DNA of 64,000 bases from Clostridia bacterium (GCA_900770385.1 CAAGKK010000037.1:13414-77413); one strand, 5' to 3'; numbered from the stretch's first letter, positions 24,636 to 37,000 are shown. The notes: generated by a model from the letters alone, not told the origin. Numbers and translations are program-made.

Positions 24636-27554
24636 ATGTCAGAAAATTCAAATAGCATAAAAGTCCATGATAGAGAATTTAAAGAGATAATTAATAAAAT
24701 ATTTGAGCAAGAATTTAAAGAAGAAAACAAATTTAGTGAACTTATAAAACAAATAAAATTTTCACCAAATTTTATTTTTGATTTTGAGACTAATTCTCTT
24801 CAAATATTATTTGAAGAGAATAATGAAGCTAATTCTTCAAAAGATTTGAATATATTTTATAATGATATTCAACATAAAAAAAATATAGAAAATGGAGAAA
24901 CCAATCTTTTAATTAAAGCAGATTCACAGATTTATAGGATAATATTGAGTAAATATGTTGATATAATTCATTTTATAAACGGCAAGAATGGAAAAACATA
25001 TTATACTAAAAAATACTATAATGAAAAAATTTTAGTGAGGCTTGCAGCATTAGAAGAAATAATAGATTATGCTATAAGAAATGAATTAAAAATATATTTA
25101 AATAATAGTGAAACTAGAATATTTCCTAACAATATAAAATTAGAATATGAACTAATAGATTATTCTAATTATTGTGCATTAGCATTAAAAAATAATATAC
25201 AGGATTTTCAAAACATTATTTATTCTAAAGAAAAGGTATATATAATTTATAAAAATATAATTTATAGATGTGACAATGATTTTATAAAAAATGAATTAAA
25301 ATTATTAGAAACATATTTAAGCAATAGTATAAGTGAAATAAAATTAAAAAAAGAAGATTTAACTACTTTCTTTTCTTTAATAATGCCTAAAATAGAAAAA
25401 AGAATAAAGATAGAGAATTTAGATTTATATAAATATAAACCGGAAGATTTAAAAATAAAATTATATTTAGATTTTAACGAAAAAAATTATATTGTAGCAA
25501 GTGTAAAATTTAGCTACAAAGAAAAAGAATTTGATCCATTAATTGAGGAACCTAAAGATATAAAAAGAAATATTTTACAAGAATCAATATTTTTAAATAA
25601 GTTAAGAAAAACAGGATTTTTGTATGATAATAAAAACAAGGTATTTGTAATTAATAATAATGATGAAATTTATAAATTTATTACTAATCAAATAGAAAAA
25701 TATCAAAAATGGGCACAAATATATACAACAGATAAATTTAATTCAAAAAAAGCAAGAACAAATAATAAAATAAAAATGGGAGTCAAAATAGATAATGGAC
25801 TTCTTAATATAAATTTTGAAGATATAAAATTCGATAAAGAAGAATTAAAAGAAATATTACAAAAATATAAATTAAAAAAGAAATATTATAGATTAAAAGA
25901 TGGAACATTTATAGATTTAGAAGATAATCAAGAAATAGAGTTTATAGACAGCATTTTAACAGGAATGGATATATCTTATAAAGAAATAGAAGATAATATT
26001 CAATTACCAATAAACCGAAGCTTTTATTTAGAAAAACTTTTGAATTCTAATTCAAATGTTGATGTAAATATAGATGAAAGCTATAGCAAAGTAATAGAAA
26101 AAGCAGAAGATTTAGAAAATACAGGAAAAATACCAACACAATTAGAGAAAATTTTAAGAGACTATCAAAAAGTCGGATTCAATTGGCTAAAAACATTAGA
26201 TAAATACAATTTTGGAGGAATTTTAGCAGATGATATGGGGTTAGGAAAAACAGTGCAAGTGTTAGCTGTTTTGCTTGACTATGTAAAAAATACTAATTCT
26301 AAAAGATCTTCTATAGTTGTAGCTCCAAGTTCATTAGCATTAAACTGGTGTAATGAAGCTAAAAAGTTTGCTGACGAATTAAAAGTTTTAATAGTTAATG
26401 GTGATGCAATAGAGAGAAAGAAAAAAATAAATGAGATACCTAATTATGATTTAGTTATAACATCATATGATTTATTAAAGAGAGACATAGAAGAATATAA
26501 AGAACTAAATTATCAGTTTAGATTTATTATAGCAGATGAAGCTCAATATATAAAAAATAATAATACTAAAAATGCAAAGGCAATTAAACAAATAAATGCA
26601 GATACTAAATATGCATTAACAGGAACACCAATAGAAAACTCATTAAACGAATTATGGTCTATTTTTGATTTTATTATGCCAGACTATTTATTTACATATA
26701 AAAAATTTAAACAAAATTTTGAAACTCAAATAGTAAAAGAAAATGATGAAAAAGCATTATACAAATTGAAATTATTAATAGAACCATTTGTTTTGAGAAG
26801 AACTAAAAAAGAAGTATTAAAAGAATTACCAGATAAAGCAACCAGTATATTAAGTAACGAAATGACAGAAGAACAAGAAAAAATATATTTAAGTTATTTA
26901 GCACAAGCAAAAAATGAATTAAATCAAGAAATAGAAGAAAAGGGATTTGAACAAACAAGAATAAAAATATTAGCTTTATTAACCAGACTAAGACAAATTT
27001 GTTGCCATCCATCTTTATTCGTTTCAAATTATAAGGGCGAAAGTGGAAAATTAAATCAATGTATTGAATTGGTGAAAGATGGAATAAATAGTGGACACAA
27101 AATGCTCTTATTTTCTGGATATACTTCTATGTTTGAAATAATAGAAAAAGAATTAAACAAAAATAATATTTCCTACTTAAAATTAACTGGTAAAACTAAA
27201 GTTAGTGAAAGATTAGAATTAATAAATGAATTTAATAACAATAATGATATTAAAGTTTTTCTAATTTCTTTAAAAGCAGGTGGTACAGGAATAAATTTGA
27301 CTTCTGCAGATATGGTAATTCACTATGATCCATGGTGGAATATATCAGTAGAAAATCAGGCAACTGATAGAACACATAGAATAGGCCAAACAAAAAAAGT
27401 GCAAGTATATAAATTAATAACTAAAAACTCAATAGAAGAAAAAATATATGATTTACAAAAAAGAAAAGAAGAACTTATTGATAATATGCTAAGCATAGAT
27501 ACAAAATTTATAAATAAATTATCTAAAGAAGATATACTTGGACTATTTGAATAA
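24636..27554 (+). CDS. SNF2-family DEAD/H-box ATPase
   Basis: A 972-residue Swi2/Snf2 ATPase. The N-terminal half (1-480) is AT-coded, Lys/Glu/Asn-rich and fits the SNF2-associated region of bacterial relatives; I see no SWIM zinc motif. The motor starts near residue 515 with [12 protein letters not shown]. It contains Walker A D-M-G-L-G-K-T, the D-E-A-Q box, [10 protein letters not shown], and a helicase C domain with [10 protein letters not shown] and [13 protein letters not shown] at 24626 fixes the ATG at 24636. These enzymes track on DNA and can remodel RNA polymerase or protein-DNA complexes; its exact role is unknown. Confidence 0.9.
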   Translation: MSENSNSIKVHDREFKEIINKIFEQEFKEENKFSELIKQIKFSPNFIFDFETNSLQILFEENNEANSSKDLNIFYNDIQHKKNIENGETNLLIKADSQIYRIILSKYVDIIHFINGKNGKTYYTKKYYNEKILVRLAALEEIIDYAIRNELKIYLNNSETRIFPNNIKLEYELIDYSNYCALALKNNIQDFQNIIYSKEKVYIIYKNIIYRCDNDFIKNELKLLETYLSNSISEIKLKKEDLTTFFSLIMPKIEKRIKIENLDLYKYKPEDLKIKLYLDFNEKNYIVASVKFSYKEKEFDPLIEEPKDIKRNILQESIFLNKLRKTGFLYDNKNKVFVINNNDEIYKFITNQIEKYQKWAQIYTTDKFNSKKARTNNKIKMGVKIDNGLLNINFEDIKFDKEELKEILQKYKLKKKYYRLKDGTFIDLEDNQEIEFIDSILTGMDISYKEIEDNIQLPINRSFYLEKLLNSNSNVDVNIDESYSKVIEKAEDLENTGKIPTQLEKILRDYQKVGFNWLKTLDKYNFGGILADDMGLGKTVQVLAVLLDYVKNTNSKRSSIVVAPSSLALNWCNEAKKFADELKVLIVNGDAIERKKKINEIPNYDLVITSYDLLKRDIEEYKELNYQFRFIIADEAQYIKNNNTKNAKAIKQINADTKYALTGTPIENSLNELWSIFDFIMPDYLFTYKKFKQNFETQIVKENDEKALYKLKLLIEPFVLRRTKKEVLKELPDKATSILSNEMTEEQEKIYLSYLAQAKNELNQEIEEKGFEQTRIKILALLTRLRQICCHPSLFVSNYKGESGKLNQCIELVKDGINSGHKMLLFSGYTSMFEIIEKELNKNNISYLKLTGKTKVSERLELINEFNNNNDIKVFLISLKAGGTGINLTSADMVIHYDPWWNISVENQATDRTHRIGQTKKVQVYKLITKNSIEEKIYDLQKRKEELIDNMLSIDTKFINKLSKEDILGLFE

Positions 27555-27579
27555 ATTTGAAAGACAGAAAGGTGCAAAT

Positions 27580-28929
27580 ATGAAAGATTATATAGTAATA
27601 ATAGGAGGAGGATTGGCTGGATGCGAAGCAGCTTACCAGATTGCTAAAAGAGGAATAAAAGTAAAATTATATGAAATGAAGCCAGTAAAATTTTCTCCTG
27701 CACATACAAATTCAAATTTAGCAGAAATAGTATGTAGCAATTCACTAAAGTCTAATTTATTAACAAATGCTTGTGGACTATTAAAAGAAGAACTACGAAA
27801 TTTAGATTCTTTATTAATAAAATGTGCAGATGAAACTTCAGTTCCAGCAGGACAGGCATTAGCGGTTGATAGGGAAAAGTTTTCAGAATTAGTTACAAAA
27901 AGGATAAAAGAAAATCCTAATATAGAAATAATAAATAAAGAAGTAAAACAAATAGAAAAAGATGCTATTACAATTATAGCAACAGGACCTTTAACTTCTG
28001 AAGGCTTAATAAATCAAGTATTAAAACTAACAGGAGAAGAACAATTATATTTTTATGATGCTGCAGCTCCAATTATTTTGAAAGATAGCATAAATTTTGA
28101 TATAGCTTTTTATGGAGATAGATATAGTCAAGAAAAAAAGAAAGAAGAAACAATAGAAGAATGGAAAGAAAGACAAAATAAAGAAACTAAAGACTATATA
28201 AACTTGCCTATGAATAAGGATGAATACGAAGAATTTATCCAAGAGTTAATAAATGCGGAAGTAGTAGAATTACATGAATTTGAAAAAAGAGAAATATTTG
28301 AAGGTTGTATGCCAATTGAAATTATGGCTAAAAGAGGAAACGATACTCTAAGATTTGGGCCATTAAAACCAGTTGGATTTGATGATCCAAAAACAGCAAA
28401 GAGGCCATATGCAGTGGTTCAATTACGACAAGATAATAAAAGTGGAACTATTTTTAATATGGTAGGATTTCAAACCAACTTAAAATTCGGGGAGCAAAAA
28501 AGAGTATTTTCTCTAATACCAGGGCTAGAAAAAGCAGAGTTCGTAAAATATGGTGTAATGCATAGAAATACATATATAAATTCTACTAAATTACTAGATC
28601 AAACATATCAATTAATAAAAAACAAAAATGTATATTTTGCTGGTCAAATTACAGGAGTAGAAGGATATGTAGAATCAATTTCTTCTGGTTTAATAGCAGG
28701 AATAAATGCAGTTCAGAATTTTAATAAAAAAGATAAAATAATATTTCCTAAAGAAACAGTTTTGGGAGCTTTAAGCCAATATATATCAACACCAAATAAA
28801 AAATTTCAACCAATGAATGCAAACTTTGGAATACTGCCAGAACTAGATGAAAAGATAAAAGATAAAAAAATAAGATATGAGCAAATGGCTATAAGGTCTT
28901 TAAAAATTATAAAAAGTAAAGAAATATAA
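27580..28929 (+). CDS. trmFO: Methylenetetrahydrofolate-tRNA (uracil-5-)-methyltransferase TrmFO
   Basis: TrmFO forms ribothymidine at tRNA position 54 using folate and FAD. The 449-residue protein has the FAD-binding [10 protein letters not shown] start, Y-E-M-K-P, the family stretch C-S-N-S-L-K-S, Q-A-L-A-V-D-R and [11 protein letters not shown] near the C-terminus. I use the ATG at 27580, with AAAGGTG upstream; an earlier in-frame start overlaps the SNF2 gene. Located 25 bases after that gene, so probably co-transcribed. Typical length. Confidence 0.96.
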   Translation: MKDYIVIIGGGLAGCEAAYQIAKRGIKVKLYEMKPVKFSPAHTNSNLAEIVCSNSLKSNLLTNACGLLKEELRNLDSLLIKCADETSVPAGQALAVDREKFSELVTKRIKENPNIEIINKEVKQIEKDAITIIATGPLTSEGLINQVLKLTGEEQLYFYDAAAPIILKDSINFDIAFYGDRYSQEKKKEETIEEWKERQNKETKDYINLPMNKDEYEEFIQELINAEVVELHEFEKREIFEGCMPIEIMAKRGNDTLRFGPLKPVGFDDPKTAKRPYAVVQLRQDNKSGTIFNMVGFQTNLKFGEQKRVFSLIPGLEKAEFVKYGVMHRNTYINSTKLLDQTYQLIKNKNVYFAGQITGVEGYVESISSGLIAGINAVQNFNKKDKIIFPKETVLGALSQYISTPNKKFQPMNANFGILPELDEKIKDKKIRYEQMAIRSLKIIKSKEI

Positions 28930-29021
28930 TATTACATTTATATTACATAAAGTCAATATATTGTAAAAAAATAGAAATTATGCTATATTATATATAATAT
29001 TGTGGTATAAAGGAGAGTTTT

Positions 29022-31025
29022 ATGGAAGATAGATTAAAAAATGTTGAAGATATCATGAAAAAATATAACGATATAAAAGATAGCCTAGAACCAAAAGTAG
29101 ATGAAAATTTTGAAAAAGAAATACAAGATAAAAAACAAGAATTAGATAGAGAAGAAAGAATCCTTCAGGCTTTTAAAGATGAATTAAACTCATTAGATAC
29201 ATCAGAAATGGATTATGTTCAAATGCATGTAACTATGGGAAACTATAATAGATATATAAAAGAAGAACAAGAAAAAGTGAACTTAATAAAAAAAGATTAT
29301 GAAGAAAAATTATCTCAAAAAGAAAAAATAGAAAATCCAGATCTTACTTTAGACCAAAAAAAAGAAAAAAAATCAAAAACTTATGAGGCAAGAGATAATG
29401 CAAAAAAAAGCTTAATTTCAGAACAAAAAGAAATAGAAACTGAAATAGAAGAACAAGAATTAGAATTTAAATCTATAGAATTAAAATTAAAGAAATTCAA
29501 GCATGAATATGAAGAACAAGAACAATCATTGGAAGAAAGAGACAACGAAGGAAAGCTTGTTACAGTGACAAAAAAGGTTAGAGTATGTACTAATGGTGAA
29601 GAATATAAAAAGTTAGATGATAAATTAAAAGAAGTAACAGATAAATTATCAAGCTTAAGAGAAGCAAAAACAAAATGTGAAGAATATCTATCTCAAATAG
29701 ATAATGAATATAAAAAAGATGTTGAAAAGATAAATGAAGTTATAAGTAGAAAAGAACCTGAAAAAGAAGAACCAACATCAGGAAAGCCAGAAACAGACCC
29801 AACAAAACAGGTGGAACCAACAACTAAAAAGCCAGAAACAGACCCAACAAAACCGGTGGAACCAGCAACTAAAAAGCCAGAAACAGCTCCAACAAAACCG
29901 GTAGAACCAGCAACTAAAAAGCCAGAACCAGCTCCGGTTAAACCAACAGAAACAACACATACGGAACCAAAAACAGGAAATGAATTAGTAGATGTAAGAT
30001 TCAATGCAAAAAAGAATAATTATAGTTTGGTAATAAAAGGTGAAGATGGATTTTATAAAGAGCAAAATCAAAATTATAATGAATTAATACAATCAAAAGA
30101 ATTTGATGATTTCAAGTCAGTATTTTATACATACTATAGAGAAGCACCAGGATTAAGTGATGTTGATCCATGTGTAGCATATATGCTTCATCAAGCAGAT
30201 AAAACACTAGACCAAAATAGATTAGATAATTATGTTGATGCACTAGGAAAAAAAGATAAAATGTCAGATAATACAGCAATAAGATATGATCTAAATGGAA
30301 TAGTAAATGGAATATATGGAAGAAATTATTCTAAAGCATCATCAGATATAATAATGGAAAAAGCAAATAATCATTCACAAATGGGATTAGCAAATGTAGT
30401 GGATAAAAGTGCATTTATAAAATTTATGGAGAAACATAAACATATTAGATCCGCATTTCAATCAGTGGCAGGAATTGGAAATAAAAGAGATAAAGCTTTA
30501 GGAAATAAGAAAGTTGAAAAATTAGCACCAGCTCAAGACGACAAACAAAAAGAAGATGAAAAACTAAAAGAAAAAGATATACAAAAATATATGAGTACAG
30601 TGATGGAAAATAAAATAGGCTTAGCTAAAAATAAAGAGGACTTACAAAAAATAAGAGAAGAAAATCAAAAATTATATGATGAAGGTAGAATATTAAAAGA
30701 TGATTATGAGCAGATTGATTTTGATATTAGAGCTAGAGCAGGAGAATTAGAAGAAGAAAAAAATCCTCCAAAGAAAGAAGGAAAATATCAAACTATTGAT
30801 CCTATAATAAAAGTAGAACCAATTGAACCAGCAAAAAAATCATTTAGAGATAAATATAAAATAGATTTGGGTAATATTGTTGCTACAGCAAGTTACAAAA
30901 GAAAAGTAAGGAAAGAAAACAAAGAAAGAGGCATAAAAAATGTATATACTAGTGGAGGATTAAAATCAAAAATAAAATCTGCAATTGAAAAAAGAAACAG
31001 GAAAAGTAAAGAAAACGAAAGATAA
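29022..31025 (+). CDS. Large coiled-coil protein with 15-residue Pro/Thr/Lys repeats, function unknown
   Basis: I do not recognise this 667-residue protein. It has no signal peptide or membrane helix. Residues 1-250 are highly charged coiled coil (many E-E, K-K and Q). Residues 255-314 are four tandem 15-residue repeats of the type K-P-E-T-D-P-T-K-P-V-E-P-A-T-K, encoded by exact 45-bp units. A mixed domain follows (about 325-470; D-V-R-F-N-A-K-K-N-N-Y) containing aromatic and acidic residues, then more coiled coil and a very basic C-terminus. AAAGGAG precedes the ATG. It is monocistronic between two terminators. A cytoskeletal or DNA-associated scaffold is possible, but only as a guess. Confidence 0.7.
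   Translation: MEDRLKNVEDIMKKYNDIKDSLEPKVDENFEKEIQDKKQELDREERILQAFKDELNSLDTSEMDYVQMHVTMGNYNRYIKEEQEKVNLIKKDYEEKLSQKEKIENPDLTLDQKKEKKSKTYEARDNAKKSLISEQKEIETEIEEQELEFKSIELKLKKFKHEYEEQEQSLEERDNEGKLVTVTKKVRVCTNGEEYKKLDDKLKEVTDKLSSLREAKTKCEEYLSQIDNEYKKDVEKINEVISRKEPEKEEPTSGKPETDPTKQVEPTTKKPETDPTKPVEPATKKPETAPTKPVEPATKKPEPAPVKPTETTHTEPKTGNELVDVRFNAKKNNYSLVIKGEDGFYKEQNQNYNELIQSKEFDDFKSVFYTYYREAPGLSDVDPCVAYMLHQADKTLDQNRLDNYVDALGKKDKMSDNTAIRYDLNGIVNGIYGRNYSKASSDIIMEKANNHSQMGLANVVDKSAFIKFMEKHKHIRSAFQSVAGIGNKRDKALGNKKVEKLAPAQDDKQKEDEKLKEKDIQKYMSTVMENKIGLAKNKEDLQKIREENQKLYDEGRILKDDYEQIDFDIRARAGELEEEKNPPKKEGKYQTIDPIIKVEPIEPAKKSFRDKYKIDLGNIVATASYKRKVRKENKERGIKNVYTSGGLKSKIKSAIEKRNRKSKENER
29784..29963 (+). 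repeat. Four tandem 45-bp coding repeats
   Basis: Units begin at 29784, 29829, 29874 and 29919. The first three are nearly identical; the fourth has diverged. They code for the Pro/Thr/Lys linker of the coiled-coil protein and are likely to vary in number between strains. Confidence 0.85.
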
Positions 31026-31031
31026 TAATAA

Positions 31032-31064
31032 AAAAATATCTACATATTTGTAGGTATTTTTTTT
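31032..31064 (+). terminator. Terminator after the coiled-coil gene
   Basis: The stem around CTACA (31040-31044) and TGTAG (31049-31053) extends through A/T and one G-U pair and ends in eight T. Confidence 0.65.
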
Positions 31065-31110
31065 ATGTACAAGCATATATTCTAGTAATACACAAAAGGA
31101 GGTGCCTTAT

Positions 31111-33780
31111 ATGTGGCATGAAAAGAATATATACGAAGTAATAAGAAAAAAGAAAACAAATGAAAAAATAGGACTAACTACTAAAGAAGTTGAAAATAGA
31201 AAAAAAGAAAGCGGTTTAAATCAAATAAGAGAAAGTAAAAAGGAAGGTATAATTAAAAAATTTATAAAACAATTTAATGACTTTATGATTATTATATTAA
31301 TTATAGCGTCTATTATTTCACTTGTTTTGGCTAAAATAGAAGGCTCAAAAGATTACATAGACTCAATTATAATTATTGCAATAGTAATTTTTAATGCAAT
31401 TTTAGGTTTAATACAAGAAAGCAAAGCAGAAAAATCAATAGAAGCACTTAAAAAAATGTCTTCTCCAACTGCAAAGGTAAAAAGAGATGGAACAATAAAA
31501 GAAGTTGCGAGTGAAGAACTTGTTCCAGGAGATATTATAATTTTAGAAGCTGGAAAGTTTGTACCAGCAGACTGTAGACTGATTAATTCATATAATTTAA
31601 AAATTGAGGAAGCAGCACTAACAGGAGAAAATATACCAGTAGAAAAAGATGCAAATAGAATACTAAATAAGGATATACCAATTGGTGATATGGTTAATAT
31701 GGCATTTTCTACTACAATAGTAACAGAGGGACATGGAGAAGCGGTAGTAACAGAAACAGGAATGAATACAAAAGTAGGAAAAATAGCAGATATGATTACG
31801 AAAGATCAATCACCAGAAACACCAATTCAAAAAAGATTGGCAGAAGTAGGGAAAAATCTAGGTATAATATGTTTAGCAATATGTTTTTTTATTTTTATTA
31901 TAGGTTTATTTAAGAAAATAGAAATTAAAGAAATGTTTATGACATCAGTAGGACTAGCAGTTGCAGCAATACCAGAAGGATTACCAGCAATAGTAACTAT
32001 AGTTCTTTCTATTGGAGTAACAAGAATGGCAAAGAAAAATGCAATAATAAGAAAACTTCCAGCAGTAGAAACTTTAGGGAGTAGTAGTGTAATATGTTCA
32101 GACAAAACAGGAACACTAACTCAAAATAAAATGACAGTAGTTAATCTTTCAAATATAAATGGTAAAATAACTGATAAACTAGAAGAAAGTTTTTTATTAG
32201 AGCTAGCATGTATGTGTACAGATGCAAATGTAGTTGATATTAAAGAAAAAGAAGTTACAGGTGAGCCTACAGAAAAAGCTATTGTAGCAAAAGCACTACA
32301 AGAAAAAATAGATAAAAGAGAATTATACAGAAAATATGAAAGAGTAAATGAAATTGCATTTAACTCAAAAAGAAAATTAATGACAACAATACACAAAACT
32401 AATAATGGATATAGAATTATTACTAAAGGAGCGCCGGATGTTTTAATAAATAAATGTATAAAGTATTATTACAATAATTCAGAATTTAATATGGAAAAAA
32501 ATATAGTTAAAAAACTGGAATGGATAAACAATCAAATGGCACAAGATGCATTAAGAGTATTGGCAGTTAGTTATAAAGATGTTAAAGAATTACCTATGCA
32601 TATTGATGAAAAAATAGAAAATGAAATGGTATTTGTAGGACTAATTGGTATGATAGATCCACCAAGAGATGGTGTAAAAGAGGCAATTATGGTTTGCAAA
32701 AATGCAGGAATAAAAACTGTTATGATCACAGGAGACCATATTGTAACTGCTAAATCAATTGCTAAGAAATTAGGAATACTTAGAAACAAAGATTTAGCTA
32801 TAACAGGCAAAGAATTAGATGAAATTAGTGATAAAGAATTGGAAAAAAATATTATGAATTATAGTGTTTTTGCAAGAGTTTCTCCAGAACATAAAGTAAG
32901 AATAGTAAATGCTTTTAGAAATGCACAAAATGTTGTTGCTATGACAGGAGATGGAGTTAATGATGCACCAGCACTAAAAAATGCAGACATTGGAATTGCA
33001 ATGGGAAAAAACGGCACAGATGTTGCAAAAAATGCTTCAGACATGATTTTAACTGATGATAATTTTGTAACTATTGTAAGTGCAGTAAAAGAAGGCAGAA
33101 ATATATATGATAATATAAAAAAAGCAATTCATTTTCTAATCTCTACAAATGTTGGAGAAATTGTAACTATATTTTTAGGTTTACTACTTGGATTAGAATC
33201 ACCACTTCTTGCAATACAATTATTATGGATTAATTTAGTTACAGATTCTATGCCAGCAATTGCCTTAGGTTTGGAAAAACCAGAAATAGACATCATGGAT
33301 AAGAAACCACAAGATCCTAAGAAAGGAATTTTTTCTGATGGATTATGGAGTAATATTTTAATAGAAGGAATAATGATAGGAATTTTAACATTATTTGCAT
33401 TTAGTTTGGGTAATAATAAGTTTGGACTAGAAGTTGGAAGAACAATGGCTTTTATATGTTTGGGAATGTTAGAATTAGTTCATAGTTTTAATATAAAGAG
33501 TAATCAATCTATTTTCAAAGTAGGACTTTTAGAAAATAAATTTTTAATAGGTGCTCTAATAATAGGAATGATATTGCAATGCGGAATAGTATGTATACCA
33601 TCTTTAGCAAATGTCTTTAAATTGGTACAATTAAATAAAACACAATGGCTATATTGCCTTGGAATATCTATATTGCCAATAGTAATTATGGAATTACAGA
33701 AAAAAATGAATGAATTAAAATTTGGTAAAACGTTATACCAATATAAAGAAAAAAGAATTTCATACGAAGAAATACTTTAA
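31111..33780 (+). CDS. P-type (IIA) cation-transporting ATPase, probably calcium
   Basis: An 889-residue P-type ATPase. The phosphorylated Asp is D331 in S-D-K-T-G-T-L-T; actuator T-G-E-N, hinge G-D-G-V-N-D-A-P and P-loop motifs are present. Membrane helix M4 has P288-E-G-L-P, the calcium-site signature of SERCA-like IIA pumps, and M6 contains N-L-V-T-D-S-M-P-A. It should export Ca2+ (or Mn2+) from the cytoplasm. The ATG at 31111 has AAAGGAGG at 31095-31102; the GTG at 31102 overlaps that site and is rejected. A proteolipid partner was not seen nearby. Confidence 0.92.
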   Translation: MWHEKNIYEVIRKKKTNEKIGLTTKEVENRKKESGLNQIRESKKEGIIKKFIKQFNDFMIIILIIASIISLVLAKIEGSKDYIDSIIIIAIVIFNAILGLIQESKAEKSIEALKKMSSPTAKVKRDGTIKEVASEELVPGDIIILEAGKFVPADCRLINSYNLKIEEAALTGENIPVEKDANRILNKDIPIGDMVNMAFSTTIVTEGHGEAVVTETGMNTKVGKIADMITKDQSPETPIQKRLAEVGKNLGIICLAICFFIFIIGLFKKIEIKEMFMTSVGLAVAAIPEGLPAIVTIVLSIGVTRMAKKNAIIRKLPAVETLGSSSVICSDKTGTLTQNKMTVVNLSNINGKITDKLEESFLLELACMCTDANVVDIKEKEVTGEPTEKAIVAKALQEKIDKRELYRKYERVNEIAFNSKRKLMTTIHKTNNGYRIITKGAPDVLINKCIKYYYNNSEFNMEKNIVKKLEWINNQMAQDALRVLAVSYKDVKELPMHIDEKIENEMVFVGLIGMIDPPRDGVKEAIMVCKNAGIKTVMITGDHIVTAKSIAKKLGILRNKDLAITGKELDEISDKELEKNIMNYSVFARVSPEHKVRIVNAFRNAQNVVAMTGDGVNDAPALKNADIGIAMGKNGTDVAKNASDMILTDDNFVTIVSAVKEGRNIYDNIKKAIHFLISTNVGEIVTIFLGLLLGLESPLLAIQLLWINLVTDSMPAIALGLEKPEIDIMDKKPQDPKKGIFSDGLWSNILIEGIMIGILTLFAFSLGNNKFGLEVGRTMAFICLGMLELVHSFNIKSNQSIFKVGLLENKFLIGALIIGMILQCGIVCIPSLANVFKLVQLNKTQWLYCLGISILPIVIMELQKKMNELKFGKTLYQYKEKRISYEEIL

Positions 33781-33832
33781 CAATATTCAGCTTACATTTT
33801 GAGCACTTTCTTTCCAAATAATTTCATTGTAA

Positions 33833-33927
33833 TTAGTATTTGGAATTTAGTGTTTGGCTGTATATAGAAATATCTTCGAAGCCTTTGCCTATATTCAAAA
33901 TACCAAACACTAAATACAAAATACATA
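33833..33927. repeat. MITE-like element with ~25-bp terminal inverted repeats
   Basis: ATTTAGTGTTTGG at 33845-33857 is matched exactly in inverse at 33903-33915; with the outer flanks the similarity extends over about 25 bases on each side. The 45-base interior codes for nothing. The size and symmetry fit a non-autonomous miniature element; other copies in the genome would prove it. Confidence 0.55.
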
Positions 33928-33970
33928 TAAATTATTAACTATTCATTATTCATTATTAATTAAATCGTAT

Positions 33971-33996
33971 GTAGGGGCGGACGCCTCTGTCCGCCC
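33971..33996. repeat. Dispersed GC-rich palindrome, copy 1
   Basis: GTAGGGGCGGAC, loop GCCTCT, GTCCGCCC: a perfect 8-bp stem (33975-33982 with 33989-33996) in AT-rich surroundings. Two related copies occur at 41047-41072 and 63130-63157. Confidence 0.75.
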
Positions 33997-34069
33997 GTAT
34001 ATAAAGAAATATATTTAAAAGAGTAGAATTACTGAAGGTTTTGTGATAAAATACTTCTAGGTGAAAATA

Positions 34070-37000
34070 ATGAGTTTAAGACTAATTTATGGAAGAAGCG
34101 GAACAGGAAAAACAACTTTTTGTTTTAATGAGATAAAAAAGCTTATAAAAGAAAATAAAAAAATATATATTATAACACCAGAACAATTTTCATTTACTGC
34201 TGAGCAAAATTTAATGAAAACAGTAGAAAATAATTCTGTTATTAATGCTGAGGTTTTAACATTTGAAAGAATGGCACATAGAGTGATAAACGAGATTAGA
34301 GATTCACAAAATTCCAATCTTTCAGAATGTGCTAAAGCAATGATTTTATATGATATATTAGATGAAAACAAAAAAAGTCTTAAATATTTAGGAAAAACAC
34401 AAAAGAATCTAGATATAGTTTTAAGAACTATTACAGAATTAAAAAAACATAATGTAACAACTAATATGCTAAATGAAGTATTAAGCAATATTAATGATAA
34501 AAGATTAGAACTTAAAATAGAAGATATTTGTCTATTATTAGATAAATATAATAGTATAATTTTAAATAATTATATAGATGAAGATGATGTGTTAACCATA
34601 TTAAATAAAAACATTGACAAAACAAGCATGTTTAAAGATAGCATTATTTATATAGATGAATTTGCAGGTTTTACAAAACAAGAGTATTTAATAATAGAAA
34701 AATTATTAAAAATATCTAAGATAGTGAATATATCAATATGCACAGATAGCATACAAGAAAGTAATAATCCAGAATCAGATGTTTTTTATGCAAATAAAAT
34801 ATGTATAAATAAAATATTGCAAATAGCTAAAAACAACAATATACAAGTAGAAGATGATATAATATTAAATAAAAATTATAGATTTAAAAATAAAGATTTA
34901 TACAATTTAGAAAATGAGCTATACAATTATAAACAAATCATATTGGAAAAATGTACAAGTATAAATCTGTTTTTAGCAAGTAATCCATATACAGAAATAG
35001 AAAATGTTGCAAACAATATTATAGAACTTGTAAGAGACAAACAATATGATTATAAGGATATTGCAATTATTACTAAAGAAATAAATAGATATGAAGGATT
35101 AATAAAAGCAATTTTCGGAAAATATCAAATACCAGTATTTATAGATGAAAAACAAGATCTAAGTAAAAATAGTTTTATTAAATATATAATAGCTTTTTTA
35201 GACATATTTGGGAAAAGTTGGACAACTCAAACAATGTTTAATTATATAAAATCTGGATTTATAGATATAAAAACAGAGGAAATTTTTACATTAGAAAATT
35301 ATTGTAAAAACTTTGGAATAAAAGGAATAAAAAAATATTCTGAAGAATGGAAAATACAAACAAATACCAATTATAATTTAGAAGAATTGAATAATTTAAG
35401 AAAACAGATAGTAGATCCATTGCTAGAGTTTAAACAAAACTTAAATAATCAAAAAACAGTCAAAGATATATCAAAAAGTTTATATGAATTTTTAATAAAA
35501 AATAATATAGATAAAAAATTAAATGAAAAGGTAAATATATTAGAAAAAGCAGGAAAAATAGATTTAGCTAATATTTATAGCAATAGTTGGAATATATTTA
35601 TGGAAGTATTAGATTCATTAGTTTTAGTATTAGGGGATAAAAAGATTTCATTTGAAAAATATACAGAGTTAATAAAAATTGGTTTGTCAAACAGTTCTCT
35701 TGGTAAGATACCAGCAACATTAGATGAGATTACTGTAGGGGATGTGGATAGGTCAAAAAGTTCTAAGAAAAAAGTAGTGTTTATAATAGGATTAAATGAT
35801 GGAGTATTTCCTTCAAATAATAAAAGTGAAGGTTTTATTGATGACAATGAAAGAATAAAGTTAAAAAATAATGGAATAGAACTAGCTAAAACAATAATGG
35901 AACAAATATATGACGAAAACTTTAATATATATAAAGCTTTTACAATTGCAGAAGAAAAGCTTTATTTGTCATATCCAGCATCAGATGCCGATGGTAAAGG
36001 ATTAAGAAAATCAATACTAATAAATAAAATAAAAAAGATATTTCCAAAACTGGAAGAAGAAAGTGATATAACTAGTATTAAAGAATGTATAGGTAATAAG
36101 GATACCACATTTGATTTACTACTTACGAATATGAGAAAATTTTTAAATGGAGAACAGATAAATGATTTCTGGTTTGAAATTTTTAATATATATAATAAAG
36201 ATATAAAATATAAAGAAAAATTAAAAAAAGCAATAACAGGTTTTTATTATTCTAATATTCCAGAAAAGATTAATAGCAAAAACTTAGAAAAATTATATGG
36301 CAAAACACTAAAAACGAGTATATCAAAAATGGAAACCTATAGAAGATGTGCATTTTCTTACTATATTAAATATGGATTAAAATTATCAGATAAAACAGAA
36401 TTTAAATTGGAAAGCCTAGACACAGGAACATTTATGCATGAAATCATAGATGAAACATTTAATTATATAAATGAAAATAATATTAAAATAGTAGAGCTTG
36501 AAGATACAAAATTAGAAGAGATAATTGAAAATATAATAAATAAAAAATTATTATTAAATAAAAATTATATATTTAATAGTACTCCTAAGTATATAATATT
36601 GACAACTAGGCTAAAAAAAGTTATAAAGAAATCTGTAAAATACATTATAAATACACTAAAAAATAGTGATTTTAAAGTATATGGAAATGAAATAGAATTT
36701 GGAGATGGAAAAAAATATGCTCCAATGGAAATTAGGCTTGATAATAATCAAAGAGCAGAAATAATAGGAAAAATAGATAGAGTAGACATTGCAGAAAATG
36801 AAGATGGTAAATATATTAGAATTATAGATTACAAATCTTCAGTAAAAAATGTAGATTTGAACGAAGTAATGGCAGGAATACAAATACAATTACTAACATA
36901 TCTAGATGCAATTACAAAAGAAGAAAATGCCAATCCAGCAGGAGTATTATATTTTAACTTAATAGAACCTATAATAAAAACTAAAAATAGAAATATTACA

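Larger units (their letters stand above)
33781..34069. other. Intergenic region holding a MITE-like inverted repeat and a GC palindrome
   Basis: 289 bases without a gene. It contains a small element with ~25-bp imperfect terminal inverted repeats (33833-33927), an AT-rich stretch with ATTCATTATTCATTATTAAT, and one copy of a dispersed GC-rich palindrome (33971-33996). No clear promoter for addB was picked out. Confidence 0.6.
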
